A stretch of DNA of 64,000 bases. Source: Primula veris. Taxonomy: Eukaryota > Streptophyta > Magnoliopsida > Ericales > Primulaceae. Both the position numbers and the translations under genes were made by a program. Location: the NCBI GenBank assembly GCA_963682055.1, contig OY821740.1, positions 47,140,795 through 47,204,794 of the forward strand, written 5' to 3'. Of this stretch, positions 1 through 12,900 are shown in pieces; position 1 is the stretch's first letter; every line of letters starts with the position of its first letter. The notes below the pieces were generated by a model, which was not told where the DNA came from, made no database searches, and was given only the letters and a program-made list of their open reading frames with translations.

Positions 1-658
1 GCTTTTAATCCATTGACCCATGATCTGAAGTCTCAGGTCATCGGTTTTACAAGAATTTTCCATGGAAAACATTTTTCAAGACTGCATGTTGGAAATTAAT
101 TGAATAATTTAATATTTTTAATAGCCTAAACAAACCAAAATATAAACTAATCTGATTTTAAGAAAGTGGCACACATCTCCAAACAAAGCTGCAAAACTTG
201 TGAGATTGCACTAATTTAGTCAAATATAAATTTACCATTACATAACAGATAACACGTAAGAAAGTTGTAAAATAAATAAGAAACCATGTATGTAACGTAA
301 CACCTTACACTTCTCCAATAGTTAGTACCGCTAAATGATAATATGTCTATTTCAAAACATACCAAATAATGTTGTCTATATAAATGCTTCCCAAGATAGA
401 ATAATTAAAAATTAAGTAACAAGTAAAGCATTTAAATCTTCAAAAAAACAAGTAAAGCATTCCTTCATCAATTACTGATATATTCTCACATGGCTTGAAA
501 TTAAAGATTGCAATAAAACTCTTCATTATTTGCATGCTACATTCATACATAACACTACAAACTCAACAAAAGTAAATTTTCACCTAAAAGTTAAGACCGA
601 TAACCCCTCCGACTCAAATTTTCTTCCGATCCGATATTCCATATAATTTAATTAAACG
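1..658. other. gene-free stretch, 3' flank of the first gene
   Basis: AT-rich sequence with no coding exon that I can recognise on either strand. The part nearest 658 is likely the 3' untranslated region of the minus-strand gene that ends there. Confidence 0.5.
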
Positions 659-1114
659 CTACATCTGAAGAAACTTCCCGAGTTGCGTAGGGTTAACCAC
701 ACCGGATAACTTAACTTTATCAGTCTTCAACAAGCCCGATACCGCCACATAACTCTCCTTTTTCGTCTTATTGGGTCCAGGCCCAACCCGTCCCGGCCCA
801 CTATCTCTCCTTGAATCAGCCGAGACCGGAACAGCCTCGGCTCGGGCCGGATCCCACTCCTCTCCGAACAACGTTCCCTTTGTTAAAAACTCGTGGGCCA
901 AATAGCCTGCTAAAAGCTGATTATTCTGGGCCGGAGATTTATTATTATTATTATGATCTATTGGGCTTGAGTTGGGGTTTGGGTTAATGGGCCGGTTTGG
1001 TCTTTTAAAGGGAGGGGGTTTGGGCCCATCTATGGTGCGTTTAATTGGTGGGCCCACACCTATAGGCGTTACAAATCGACGGTTGTGATTGCTCATCATT
1101 TTTGTAGTGCTCAT
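659..1114 (-). CDS. plant protein of unknown function with YLAHEFLTKGTLFGE motif
   Basis: This intronless reading frame encodes 151 residues. The N-terminal third is rich in Pro and Asn (about residues 20-60, with PKPPPFKRPN and an HNNNN run) and looks disordered. The best-ordered segment is residues 67-89, containing YLAHEFLTKGTLFGE followed by W-D-P-A-R. I recall this motif from small, uncharacterised plant proteins but cannot assign a function. The C-terminus (VVNPTQLGKFLQM) is a second ordered patch. There is no signal peptide or membrane segment. The region is more GC-rich than its surroundings, as expected for a real exon. The ATG at 1114 is the first in frame; a second Met lies six codons in. 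A TATA-like box at 1469-1480 and a GA-rich leader fit transcription on the minus strand. That the frame is a gene is likely; the function is unknown. Confidence 0.75.
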   Translation of the reverse strand: MSTTKMMSNHNRRFVTPIGVGPPIKRTIDGPKPPPFKRPNRPINPNPNSSPIDHNNNNKSPAQNNQLLAGYLAHEFLTKGTLFGEEWDPARAEAVPVSADSRRDSGPGRVGPGPNKTKKESYVAVSGLLKTDKVKLSGVVNPTQLGKFLQM

Positions 1115-1468
1115 AACCCCTTAGATGCATGCCACGTAAGCCGTTTTTAGATATACACAAAGGTAAAAATAAATGAATTTAAATGTTTTTCTTTTTTAAT
1201 ATTATTTCCTTTGACAGACGGATAATAATTTTATAAAAGTAAAAAACAAAAGTAAAAAAAAAAGAGGGGACAACCGGATAAACAGTAAAAAAAAATGGAA
1301 ATTTTACTTTTGCTAATATTTTGAGAGGAAATGAGAATTCCGGCGAGTTGGTCGGAAATTTTCACCGGCGGCGAGGTAATTCGGCCGGAGAATTAGAGAG
1401 AGGAGAAAAGATATAGAGAGAGAAAGAGAGTTATGAGAAAGAGCACGGTTTGCGTGTTGGTTTGGGAC

Positions 1469-1480
1469 TATTTATATACA
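1469..1480 (-). promoter_or_regulatory. putative TATA box of the 659-1114 gene
   Basis: Read on the minus strand this is TGTATATAAATA, about 355 bp upstream of the ATG. A purine-rich (GA-type) stretch at about 1392-1441, typical of plant 5' leaders, lies between box and start. This is consensus matching only. Confidence 0.4.
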
Positions 1481-3070
1481 AATTGTTACATAATTACCCT
1501 CTATTTTTAATGTTAATTACGATGATAGCCATTGGGTAATTACACAAAATAGTCACTCATAGTTTGATATAAAACTCGATTGTATCTTTATGTTCTAATA
1601 GTGAATCTGTTATGTTCTCATAGGTTATTTCTAATATATACAGAACCGGTCCAAAAAATTTCTTTTTTTTTTGTGGGTTGATTAATGTTGATTTTTTATA
1701 GTTTTTTGCTCATTTAAAGAAAAACTAGAAAAAACACGGTATAAAATTTATTTGTTTTTGAAAATTATTTGTTCCTGGGATGGGTTGCCTAGTTCGTTCG
1801 AAATGCTTGCACATCCTTAAGACCGACTCTGAATAAATATACGGTCCCTAATACGGATTACCATTATTTTCATATTTACAGCGAACTTAGTTTTACAAAA
1901 TTACGATTAAAAATACAAGTCGTTTTTTTATAGAAACATATCACGGAAACTTGCTACTATTATCACTTAGATATGCAGATCAGATAAATTTGTTTAACAA
2001 ACTTTTGTACCAAGTATAGATTTTTTTAAATTATAGGTACGAAAGGTTGTTGTTTGTCAAGTTATGGGGACCATTAGATCATTCACGCTTTATCTAATAT
2101 CTTTGCCTTTTCTCTTTGAATTTATTTGTTATAGATTCTTAGACAACGTATAATTTATTTTTGTTACCACACGTTATGACCAAAGATACGTGTTAAGTGT
2201 TACACTAATACAATTTGGATTTGATATTCATGTATATCTTTTGGGCTATTTTGTCTAGTTATTGAGATACATGTATTCATCTTTACCGCTATCGGATTAA
2301 AAAATAAAAAGTTAGATGATACATTTTTATTAATTAATTTAATTTTTTAATTTTTATTATATATTAGACAAATTATGATTTAATAAAAATATAGAACCCT
2401 AATACTACACTAAATTTAATTATTAATCAAATTTTTTTAAAAAATAACAATTGAATATTTATTTTCAAAAACAATACTTTGTGCCGTTCAATTGACTGAC
2501 TGCACAAAAGAAAAACTCTAAAACTTTCATCAATTCGGATATGATAGTGCAAGTGCACTTTTTTTTCCTTTAATTTATTTTTGTTACCACACGTAAATCG
2601 TAATATGACCAAAGATATGTGCGTTATTACTAATATAATTTGAATTCCATATTTATGTAGAACTTTCATATATTGGGGTATACAAGCTCATGTTTTTAAC
2701 TTTTGTTTTTATTTTGGACTACTTTTGGCACACTAAAAATGTGCTTTTCATCAGTGTATGTACTTATCGTCATTATATAATCGAATTTTTGTGCATGTTT
2801 AGATTTCAAAAATACCATAATGTTTTCCAATTAAACTGATGTGATAACACATGTTTGTCGTTCTCTAGAGATTCACCATGTGTTGGTTCATGTTTACAAA
2901 TTATTGTTGCCAAATACTCATTAACTTTCTATGCGATTTTTCTTTTTGTCATTTTGGGTTGGCTACGTTGTATCAGAAATAATGTGTATACCCTGTTTGA
3001 CTTTAAATAACCAGTTTCAAAAGAAAAAAAAGGTTTTAACTGTTATATCGATCACAACACTTTATGTTTA

Positions 3071-3506
3071 CAGGAGCGGAACCAGAATGATTTTTTTGGA
3101 GGGACCGTGATGTAAAAAATATGTTGAATAGAAGATAAAATAAATAAGATCTAATACAAAAATAAAGAATTTTTTTTATGTTTAACATAGTATAAAATAA
3201 ATATAAAGTTAAGACAAAAGAGTATTGGATAATAAAATAATTTTTTTAGTAATTTTTGTTTGAAAAATACAATTACGAAATTTGGTAATTTCAAGATAAA
3301 AAACAGATTTAAAAAAAAAAATAATTAACATGATTTGAACTAATAACCTTCCACTACTTTAAAGTCAATTTTACCACTACACCAACAATTATTTTGTTTA
3401 ATCAGGAGAGACACCGATATATATATCTTAAAAAAATTTAAATTACACGTATAAAAAAAAAATCACCGCCGTGGTCACCCCCAATGACCCCCTCGGTCCG
3501 CCCCTG
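3071..3506. mobile_element. MITE-like element with CAGGRGCGGA ends and a tRNA-like core
   Basis: The left end reads CAGGAGCGGA and the right end, reverse-complemented, reads CAGGGGCGGA, giving inverted termini over 436 bp. CAGGGGCGGA termini are common in plant DNA transposon remnants. About 3329-3390, on the minus strand, resembles a decayed tRNA gene: GGTGTAGTGGTAAAA like an A-box region and AGTTCAAATC like a B box. I see no clean target-site duplication, so the superfamily is open. No coding capacity is present. Confidence 0.5.
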
Positions 3507-3777
3507 ATTGTTTGTTCTCATGAAATAATGAAACCGACAAGATCAGACCCATTTAGTAAACACGTTCAGTACACTTGATATTCATTCTAATTTCTATAAA
3601 AATTAACAAAAAATTATACACAGTATCATGTGAATCATTTGATTTCTCATTAACCAATTTACTTTTTTTTTTTATAAAGAGTTGTAGTAAAATCTTTTTT
3701 CATGCTAGTTTTTAAGCAGAGTGCTGTCGACTGCAGTTTTGTTTTTTAAAAATGACCCGTTATACAATTTGTAATTG

Positions 3778-3933
3778 AACTGCAATATAACGAGAGCAAA
3801 AGTGGTTGACCTAAATGATTGGTATCTGAGTATACCACGTTCATCACCAGTGTTTGAACCCTGACGTCTGCGAAACATGTTTACCTCCAAATAAGGGTTA
3901 CTAATTATAAAAAAAAAACTGCAATATAATGAG
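3778..3933 (+). mobile_element. SINE-like retroposon with 17-bp target duplication
   Basis: A 17-bp sequence starting AACTGCAATATAA occurs at 3778-3794 and 3917-3933 with one mismatch. Between the copies lie about 120 bp ending in a run of A, the arrangement left by target-primed reverse transcription. The insert contains TGTTTGAACCC, close to the Pol III B box (GGTTCRAANCC), and an upstream GACCTAAATGATTGG that loosely fits an A box. Length, A-tail and duplication match a tRNA-derived plant SINE; family membership cannot be settled by eye. Confidence 0.6.
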
Positions 3934-4599
3934 CTTTTAATAAAAGCCCTTTTCCATGCTCATTTTTGTTAACGAGCTAGTAAAAGGTATTGCAGTGCAT
4001 CCCAAGTTACAGTTTTTAAACATAACTATGTTTCAAAAAAAAAAGCAAGAACAATAAACCGCAATACTACTGTAACTTCTTATTAGCATCATCTTATTAA
4101 TTATTACAGAATCATCTCAAAGAATAAAAATATTTTTAAAAAGAAGAAAATAAAGGGATTAACCTTCTATAATACAAATTTGCAACGACTTCAACAAGAT
4201 AACTCACTCGTGTTAGTTTCATGGGCCAATCATTTTGATTAATATCGAATTAGTTCTCCAACAAACATACTTGGTGAACATATATAGAACTTACAAGTTA
4301 CATCATCATAATCCTAAGCAAGGACAGGGATGGTTAGTCTCCTTTACAAATAATAGAGTACTTGTACTGTCATCTTAATAATTAATTTGATTTTTTCTAT
4401 CACTCATCTAATATGTAAAACACAATTTTATTTTATAATTATACTTGTACCATGCGACTGGTTCAAACCTTTTACAGCATAATAAGACGCCCCTTGCTTA
4501 CAAAACTTGTACTTTTCACATCTTTACCTCAAATCATAATCGAACTACTACTGTCTGGGTTCACAGGTTGTAAAGAAATAAGGTCACAAAACAATTAAA

Positions 4600-4676
4600 T
4601 TACTCGAAATCAAAACACAGAAAGCATTATATTTTTCTTTACTCGAAATCAAAACACAGAAAGCATTATATTTTTC
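4600..4676. repeat. two-copy tandem duplication of about 39 bp
   Basis: The segment starting TACTCGAAATCAAAACACAG and running through GAAAGCATTATATTTTTCT is present twice, head to tail and almost identical, so the duplication is recent. Confidence 0.85.
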
Positions 4677-4742
4677 TCCTGAATCATTGACTATCAATCT
4701 CCTGACATGGTATTCTATGCTCTGTTGATAAAACAATAACTT

Positions 4743-5286
4743 TGATGGGTTGCGTTATACTTTTTAACAATAATGTAATAAGTAAAAGATAATAAATATT
4801 GAATACTTCGTTGATCTTTATTATTGCTCGTTAATTACAACTTTCTCGGTTTACAACTTTCTCATTACACGTGTACTCGGTATAACAACTTAATCTTAAT
4901 TGTTCTATCTTGACCTTGGTCTTAATCTTGATCTTCGGTGCTCGGTCTTTAATCTTGGTCGGATTGCTTTGTAGTGAGATAAGCTCTGACAGACTTTTCT
5001 AATCTCTCTCTTTCTCTAAGATTTTTTAAGTGGATCTCCGGTCCCTCTTTTAGTGAAGGTACTTGGCTATTTATAGGCGATTATGCCTCATAGGATGTTG
5101 ACAAATGTCTTCATCTCATGCGTCACCTCATGGGCTTTTCCACTGTGGACCTTTGCTAGTTGGGCTAAGATAGTTGTTGTATAATTATCTGTTCCCAAGT
5201 ATGGAGATGCATTGGATACTCTCTAATTATATTTGGGCTTTTCTTACCCGAATATATATATTCGGGTCCAATTTTCATGTTCTATC
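4743..5286 (-). mobile_element. solo-LTR-like segment
   Basis: Read on the minus strand this stretch has the order expected of a retrotransposon LTR: a TATA box (CGCCTATAAATAG, near 5070-5082), a transcribed leader-like region, then AATAAAG near its end. The tentative ends TGATAG and CCCATCA give TG...CA with short TGAT/ATCA inverted repeats. I found no convincing 5-bp target duplication and no internal gag-pol, so it is either a solo LTR or another promoter-bearing relic. The boundaries are uncertain. Confidence 0.4.
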
Positions 5287-6244
5287 ATCTACCTTGTGAA
5301 AGTTAATATAATCTTTTGGGCATCACTCAATTTTAATTTTTCTATGATACGTTTCTAAATATCAATAATTTATTTTATTCTGATTTAGAAAGCCACCAAA
5401 GAACATTAATTGGTGGCTCTTCTCAACCCATAGCTACACCAAGAGGTTTGTTAAATCTCAAGGTAGATGAAGCTTTTAAGTATATACCTAGTCAAGGAAA
5501 TGGGTCGATGTATAATTGCACAAAAGCAGTATAATTCAATAGCCTAGTGGTCACAATGATCTTAGAAACCAACAATTTTACAGGAAAAAGAAATATATCA
5601 CTATCTATACATGGAAGAAAAAATGAAAACACTTGTTAAGGGTTGACCGAAGAACTAACTCTTAGGAGTATACAGCAGATACAATACATTACAAAAACCG
5701 GGCTAAAATGGTTTCTCAATCATACAACAGATGGTTGATTATTTGCTGTAAGATGAAATTGGCCACAATTCAAAAGCCTATGGTCCCAATGATCTTAGAG
5801 ACCTTACAGTCATCAGGAAAATAAAATTCTCACTATAATAACACATCAGTGGTCTTAAAATGAAATCCGAGTAAAATTACCACGTGACATGCATTGCCCT
5901 TTTCCCCAAAATTGCGCACAATCCTTATCTTCTACTGCTACAGAAAAACACAAGTGAGAGAGAGAGATTGCTCACTTACAACTTTGGCCGAGTACTTCTG
6001 AACACCGCCTTCTAAAATCAACGATTTTCATACTGTAATGACATGAATTAAGGTTTACATATCAGAATTATATGCAATAGATTTAATATGTGTTTCATTT
6101 CCACATATACTGACAAATTTTTTGAATGAAAGCAGATCAAAAATAGTATATACTTCCTATATCCTCGTAGAGTGCATCCATTGTAGATTGACCGTGGAAA
6201 GTTGAATCTGTACTTGAGATGTCAGCTCTTGAAAGAAACACCTC

Positions 6245-9200
6245 CTAAGAATCCTGAAAAGAAGAAAGACAAATATAACTCTCACACAGAATGAAAGTAA
6301 ACGATATTTTTAGATCTACAAGACGAGAAACTAATTTATGAGCCAATTGAAGCTATTAAATAAAAGATAAATGGATTTTTTTAGGTTCTGAAAGGTTGGC
6401 TTCATCTAGCTTATGGCCTTTTCAAAACAAAAAGGCTCGCAAGCTCGGTTTTAAAGTTGATCAACTAAGAGTCCAGCTTTTAAGCAAATAAGTAAATAAA
6501 GTAACTGCAAACAAACAATGGCTTTGAACCCTCGCTTTTTACACAAAGTCTGAATGTAAGTCTGTTGCAATCACATTAAAATGATTATATGATTATAGGG
6601 GGAAAAACGTACTTTATAGTAGTGCAAGAGAAGATCTGGTGAAGAATTCTTCAATCTACAGCTTTGTCCAAGGTGAACATCACCAAAAACATACCTGCGT
6701 ATCATTCAAGTGTGAAGGACATTCTATGTGAAAGATACTCTCAAGAAACCAATTACAAAATGTTTACTGGCATAAAGTACCTATATTCACAGTGTTCTGA
6801 CCATGCACAACGAGCTTTTCCATAATCCCAAAAACAATCCTGATCCCTCAAAGGTCCACGCCTAGCTGTTCAATGGGAAATGAAATATGACAGTTTAATT
6901 AAAAAATGAGAGAACTAAGAAAAGAATCTTGTAAGTATGATTTCACCTTTAGTGACAAACTTTGACTTAGACTTTGGATGGATATCATGCCACATCTGGA
7001 GCCACAGTTCCCGCATCAGAACCGGAGATCTGACGATATTCCTATGATTCGCTACATAAAGCAGTTCAATCTAATTATGATAAAGTGAAACTAAAGTGTA
7101 AGAAAACGAGAATTATGAAGCTAAAGATAGAATAAAAAGATAATTATGTTTAAAATTGAGTAAAAATATGAAATTTAAATGTTAGGGAGGCTGAACTACT
7201 ATGGTACTTAACTTGGACATAAGGAAGTATTGCTACCGGAATATCAATTTTTGTGAATGCTAGTTACTTAGGTAGATAAAAAAAAAGTTACTTAAGTAGT
7301 TATTCTTTCACCCTAAGACGATGACAATTCAAATTGTGTTCATAATAAGTACTAGAAAGTAGAATGTGCTTAGGGAAAAAATTTATTCTCAAGTTCGTGA
7401 CAGGTACTGACGGGGACCAGCCAATAAGGAAAATGTATAATTTGAAAAACATAGTAATAAGATTAAGAGGATGATCTTTCTTTTACTCTAATATAATATT
7501 ATTGACAGTATACATATACATTGACAGTAGAACTGTAGAAGACACGGGAGAGCAAACTGAGATCCTAATCACCAACAGAGAGTGTCGTCAGATAACCCCC
7601 ATCCCCCGCTATAATTTTGCAGTAAACATGACTGAATTTCGCTATAAAGGCTAGTAAAATGTACTGAAATGAAATTTCCCCAAAAAGATAAACAGGACAA
7701 TTCTATGTTCAAAACCTTTCATGCCGAGTAGGATAAATCTAATTCTTCTATAATACTTCTAATCCAAACTCTGCGAAACGTTAAGAAATATGGCAAAAAT
7801 TCACATACTTTTATCAAGCTCCCAAACTGCAGTTCTTTTCCCAGGAAGGCTTTTAGAGTCCTCATAATAGGTTATGTATTTAACTTTAGGTAACCTCGTC
7901 ATATCCGGAACTATATCTTCTTCATGTTTATGTTCTACATTATACTGAACTTGCACGTCAGACCCGTCATGCTCTGACTGCTCGTAAATCAAACAGAAGG
8001 CAAAAAAGAGGTTGAATAATAGTCAAAGAAAAAAGGGAAATATTTTAAAACCCAAAAGCTGCACAAGCTTCATTAGAGTGTAAGCATCCACTGATTATAA
8101 ATAATATATTGTCTATAAACAACTAAAGAACTCAAACGACATTGCACAATTCAAATTTATTATGTTCAAAACTCTAAAACGTTTGAAGCATGGTTTAAAT
8201 TATATATATACGCGTACGCATGCTACAAAGATCAGCTAGCAAGTGTTTTCAACTCAGAGGCAGCTTGAGTTACGGGAGCAGCGAGAAATACCTGAGGGGC
8301 TCTTGTGATGTTAACGTTTGGTCCCAACCAATTCTTGCACCAAGATAGCGAGTGGTAAGGAACCTGCAAATTAGGACCTTTACCTCTCAAGAAAAAAGCA
8401 GATATTGGAAGTAGTAGAGCTAAGAAAGTTTTAATTTAATAAAATATATATACATATATACGAACATACACACATAAGTATATATATGTAAATATGTATA
8501 TATAAATATATATTATACCGTCTCATCCCCACTAGTGGCTCCAGGTTTTCCATCCACTAGATTACCTGACCTACAAGAATATAGTTAACTATATAAGAAG
8601 TTGCATATTCTAAAATATTCTAAATAGATATGCAGAGGGACAATCCTAACTAAGAACAGCAAGATTGAATATATACTGCATAATTAGCTAAAGAAGGCGT
8701 AAAAAAGTAAAACGAACATTAATGAGAAGAAACAGAGTCACAAATTTTTGAATTGAGATTCCTACTATTTTCTGATATTTAATATTATATACTAGTAAAA
8801 GAAACTGTGCCTTAGCGGTCACAAGAAAACTTAATTTGTTTATCTAGTCTCAAATACTGAGTAAAAAAAAATTATGTGGATGGATAGTTCTTTCCTCCTT
8901 TTTCTCTCGGATAATTCATTCTTAACATAGAAGCAATTAAAATCTAGTGAATTACTGGAAGCAAATTTTTTATAATTTCATCCCCGGAAACAATGAATCT
9001 CTTAAATGTAATGCAATATGGATCTTGTTCAACCCTTCAGAAGAGATTTCTTTATGGGAGATACGATACGCAGTTTGAATAACAATTGTTGATGAAGCAT
9101 CAAGACGATTAACCCTATATATTGCAATTCATATATTGAATTTATTCTTTATTTCTAGATTTCTCCACATGATGTACTAATGTTACAATATTCAAGCAAC

Positions 9201-9866
9201 ACATTCCATGTTCTCATCGATTACATATGAGGGAATTAACTGCTACCTGGATATTAAAGATCCTTCAATCTCATATATGATATCAGTTACAATCCAGTTA
9301 TCAGGGTAAGGCTTGCCACTAGGTGCAAAATAATAACCGACCTGTGTCCACATTGAGAAGATGCCCAATTACGAGTTACTTGTTGATTATGACAAACAAT
9401 TATCAAGCAAGTACAGAAAGGAGCAGATACTTCCCCTACCTTTACTGTAAATAGTCTCAGAAAATTCATAACTATCTACCATATTTCTTCTTATTACAAG
9501 CACTGCACTGGAAGGTGTAAGTTGATTTTACTTGGTACGAGAGATCTAAGATTAAACACCAAAAAAGCACTTTGTTGTTAGGCCTGTTGAATTTGTATCA
9601 GGCAGATAATAAAAACTTAGCTGTCTATCTTTAATTGGCTGCTAATGTGCTTGGTAGTTAAAAAGTGAATCAAATACTCAAAAAGCAAAAGAAATATTGG
9701 AAAAAAATCACCAGCTACCACCTTTTTTACATAGCAAGTGTCCAATGCTGTAATTTTCATTTAGCAAAACTATTAATTTATTATATGTGCAACTATCCTT
9801 TGAACAAAGTTAGACCAAGTACTAGCTAGTTACCAACTAGCACTAACTCGACTTATGGTAACTGCA

Positions 9867-9939
<73 letters not shown>

Positions 9940-12900
9940 GTATATATAATATACATACATATATATTAATATATGTATATATAGTGAACTACAGAAAAAA
10001 GTGCAAAATGATTCACATGAGGGAACTAGTTTTCTAATGTGCCCTATTATGAATTTTTTTAAGTAAAGCTCCAAATTAAACCAAATTCTCCCTAAAACAA
10101 AGAGGAATCTGCACAATACAACTGCTCACTTTTTTTCTTTTTTTTTCTTTAAAGCAAATATACCTCAAGAAAAATATACCTCGGTCTTTGATTCTATTCC
10201 ATATATGCAAAATATATTCTTTAGAGGTGGTCTGTCCCACGGTGAAAGTGGATTAAGAACTGGATCACCATGATAGGACCTAAAAAATGCAAATTTTAAA
10301 TTGAAACATAAATAGTCCCACTAAAGAAATCTTCCAAAAATCTGGACATAACCGGGTAGAGAAAAGTCAAGTTCAAATTACTGAAAGTCATAACCAACAG
10401 TCTTAATAATTATTATTTTTAAAAAGGCAATAGTGTTAAACGATAACCTTTTTAGATATCGTATTATATGCGAAAGGACTAACATACGTACTTCTAAAGG
10501 CCAAACCTGCTTTTGACAATGCTAATAAGCATATATAATTTTGTTGTAATATTTTGTCAAGAACACGTGCTAAGAAATTGAAAAACTTTAAAACATGCAG
10601 CAAATAAAAGGTACTCACTTCTCTAACAGATGTAAAACTCTTTTACAATCAGGATCATAATCCACTACTGCTTTAAAAAAAGTCCCATCTGATATTTCAC
10701 GAGCTGAAAAAGATAACTGAGTTGGCAATCCACATTCCATTATAGACATGTTTGACTGAGCTATTTCCGCAAATGATGGATAAGCAGCACATTCTGACAA
10801 TACAAGGCAACGAACAAAGAATATAACGGGATCGTTTTGGTTGTATAAACCGTTTTAGTGGATGAGCAAAAGTATACTACCAAATATGAACATGTGTATA
10901 TCAGAAAAGGGTTATATCAGAAATAGTTGACGGTAGTAATTATATCAGATAATGTATATTTGTTTAGCGAAAAGTATCAAAAATCTATACTTTGTAGAGG
11001 TATACTTTTATTTACCAAAGAGTATACTCGTACTTTTAGGGGTAATACCGTTACACCAAACATCAATTTATGCAATTCCATACCCGTACTATCAATTGAA
11101 TCATTATTGGTTCCCATAGTTTGAGTATGTTGCACTATTATATCCCGCATTTAGATAGATTACACAAAGGTCCCATGTATGGCAGTAATGGTCTTCATAG
11201 GAAAGTGCCACCGGTGTAACTAGCAGAAGAAATGGGGACCAAAACTATTCTAAATAACTATGGGGGATCACCAATGTTACTTATCCTAATTATAAGGTCA
11301 GACAATACCAATTGAAATTTCTCCCCACTCGCAAGTATGGGAACTATTGCTGTAATAGCCTGGCATAGGACCATACCTCGTGTTGAAGGTATTTCGACAT
11401 TAACCACATTGGTGGGCCAACCAGAATAGCTCGATTGGTGTTCCCGTTCATCACATTCGTAATGACCCTTTCTCTCTCTTCCAGAGAAATGCTTACGGTA
11501 TACATCATCTGTCCTACAATACTTTGAAATTGGCAGCATCCATGGTGAAGATCCAAATGAATTAAACATCAAACGAGCAGTTCCCTATTCATGGAAACAT
11601 GTTCTCTTTTAGATTTTTTTAAAGAAAAACAGATACTTATCAGAACGTACCTCTGTAGGGATTAAAGCTTTAACCTATAAGCATAAGATTCAATATCGAG
11701 AAAGGAAAATAATCCACTTATTTCATTAGACAGGTAGCTCCATCACTATGCGTTAAAGGATTTTCTGAAAAACTCATTGGATATAAGTTTATGTAAAGCA
11801 TGAGGAATAAAATCGGTTTAAAAGCTAAAGTAGATAAATTGTTACGGCGATAGTGTTATAGAGACTCATAGTGCATAAAAGAACATGCTAGTATTGGCTA
11901 AAGTAAAACAAGACAATTGTCTAAACATAGCTGACTAGTCCTATTATTGAAATTGAATAATCAAGTCGTAAACGAAAGATTCAGGATAGAGAGAAAGAAA
12001 AAATAAATTATGTCCTATAAGGAAAACTGCCCAAGTAACGTTTATTAAGAACTCGGATAAGAGAAGTTGGTGTAGCATATGAAGCATAAAATTGTTTTGT
12101 AAGATTTTTCTATAGATCTTTACAATAATTGTGCATCAATGTAAGTTAAAAACAATCTTGGCTATGAAAGATAAATACATCCACTATAAGTACAAGAAGT
12201 TCTTGTTCACATATTTATTACTCATCTACAACGGAGAGTCTCTTCGGGTAATATCGCAATAAAAATAAATCAACATGATCGCATTTAAGGAGTAACTGTT
12301 ACCTCAGACACGGGAAGACCAAATGTGAATCCAGAAAGAGTTGCTTTCACCGTTTCTGCTGAACCAAGAAGTGGGGATCCTGTTTCCAAAAGCAAATAGT
12401 GATTAAAATATCTCTTTTCAGGAATGAACATTAATTTCTGAAAAAGTATGCTTACCAACAGCAAAATACGCATGAATATGGTCATCTAGCCAGGGGAGAT
12501 AATCTTTTGGAGCAATTTCCAGCTTTAGCCATTCAAGAAAGTAGCGGAAGACATTGTTACCCAATGAATGTGCAAAAACAATTAAAGGTCCTCCACGAAG
12601 TTTAAGTGCAGATTCAAAGGTTAACCTGCACGGAAGTTGAAAAATAAAAAATAAGTACTTAAATATTTTATTTTATATTATTTCTTTCTAATGACCCACA
12701 AATTTCCTTACAGTCTGCATTGTTTTTATCAAAAACCAAAAGACATTTTGTATTTTATTAATAAAAAATGGCTCAGGACTTGACTATTTTTTAGTCAAAA
12801 TGCCCTTATCATGCAATTGGTTTGCCTGTCTCGTTTTTTCCTTTATACTATTACAATCAAGCACATGCAAATTGCTGCTCATTTTATTTCGCCTGTTTAG

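Larger units (their letters stand above)
1115..6244. other. gene-free region between the first gene and PSAT1
   Basis: About 5 kb, very AT-rich, without a supportable gene. It holds the repeat-type features listed separately: an element at 3071-3506, a SINE-like insertion at 3778-3933, a 39-bp tandem duplication near 4600 and an LTR-like segment around 4743-5286. Segments at 5540-5600 and 5768-5850 resemble each other (both contain CAATGATCTTAGA) and look like an old duplication. The part at about 6130-6244 is probably the 3' untranslated region of the PSAT1 gene. Confidence 0.5.

Noticed and set aside
3329..3390. Could this be a functional tRNA gene?
   Set aside because: The acceptor stem and 5' half are not formed and the B box is degenerate; it is better read as a relic inside a mobile element.
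9853..10116. Open frames on both strands rich in Tyr and Ile
   Set aside because: They are translations of the (TA)n microsatellite in a PSAT1 intron.
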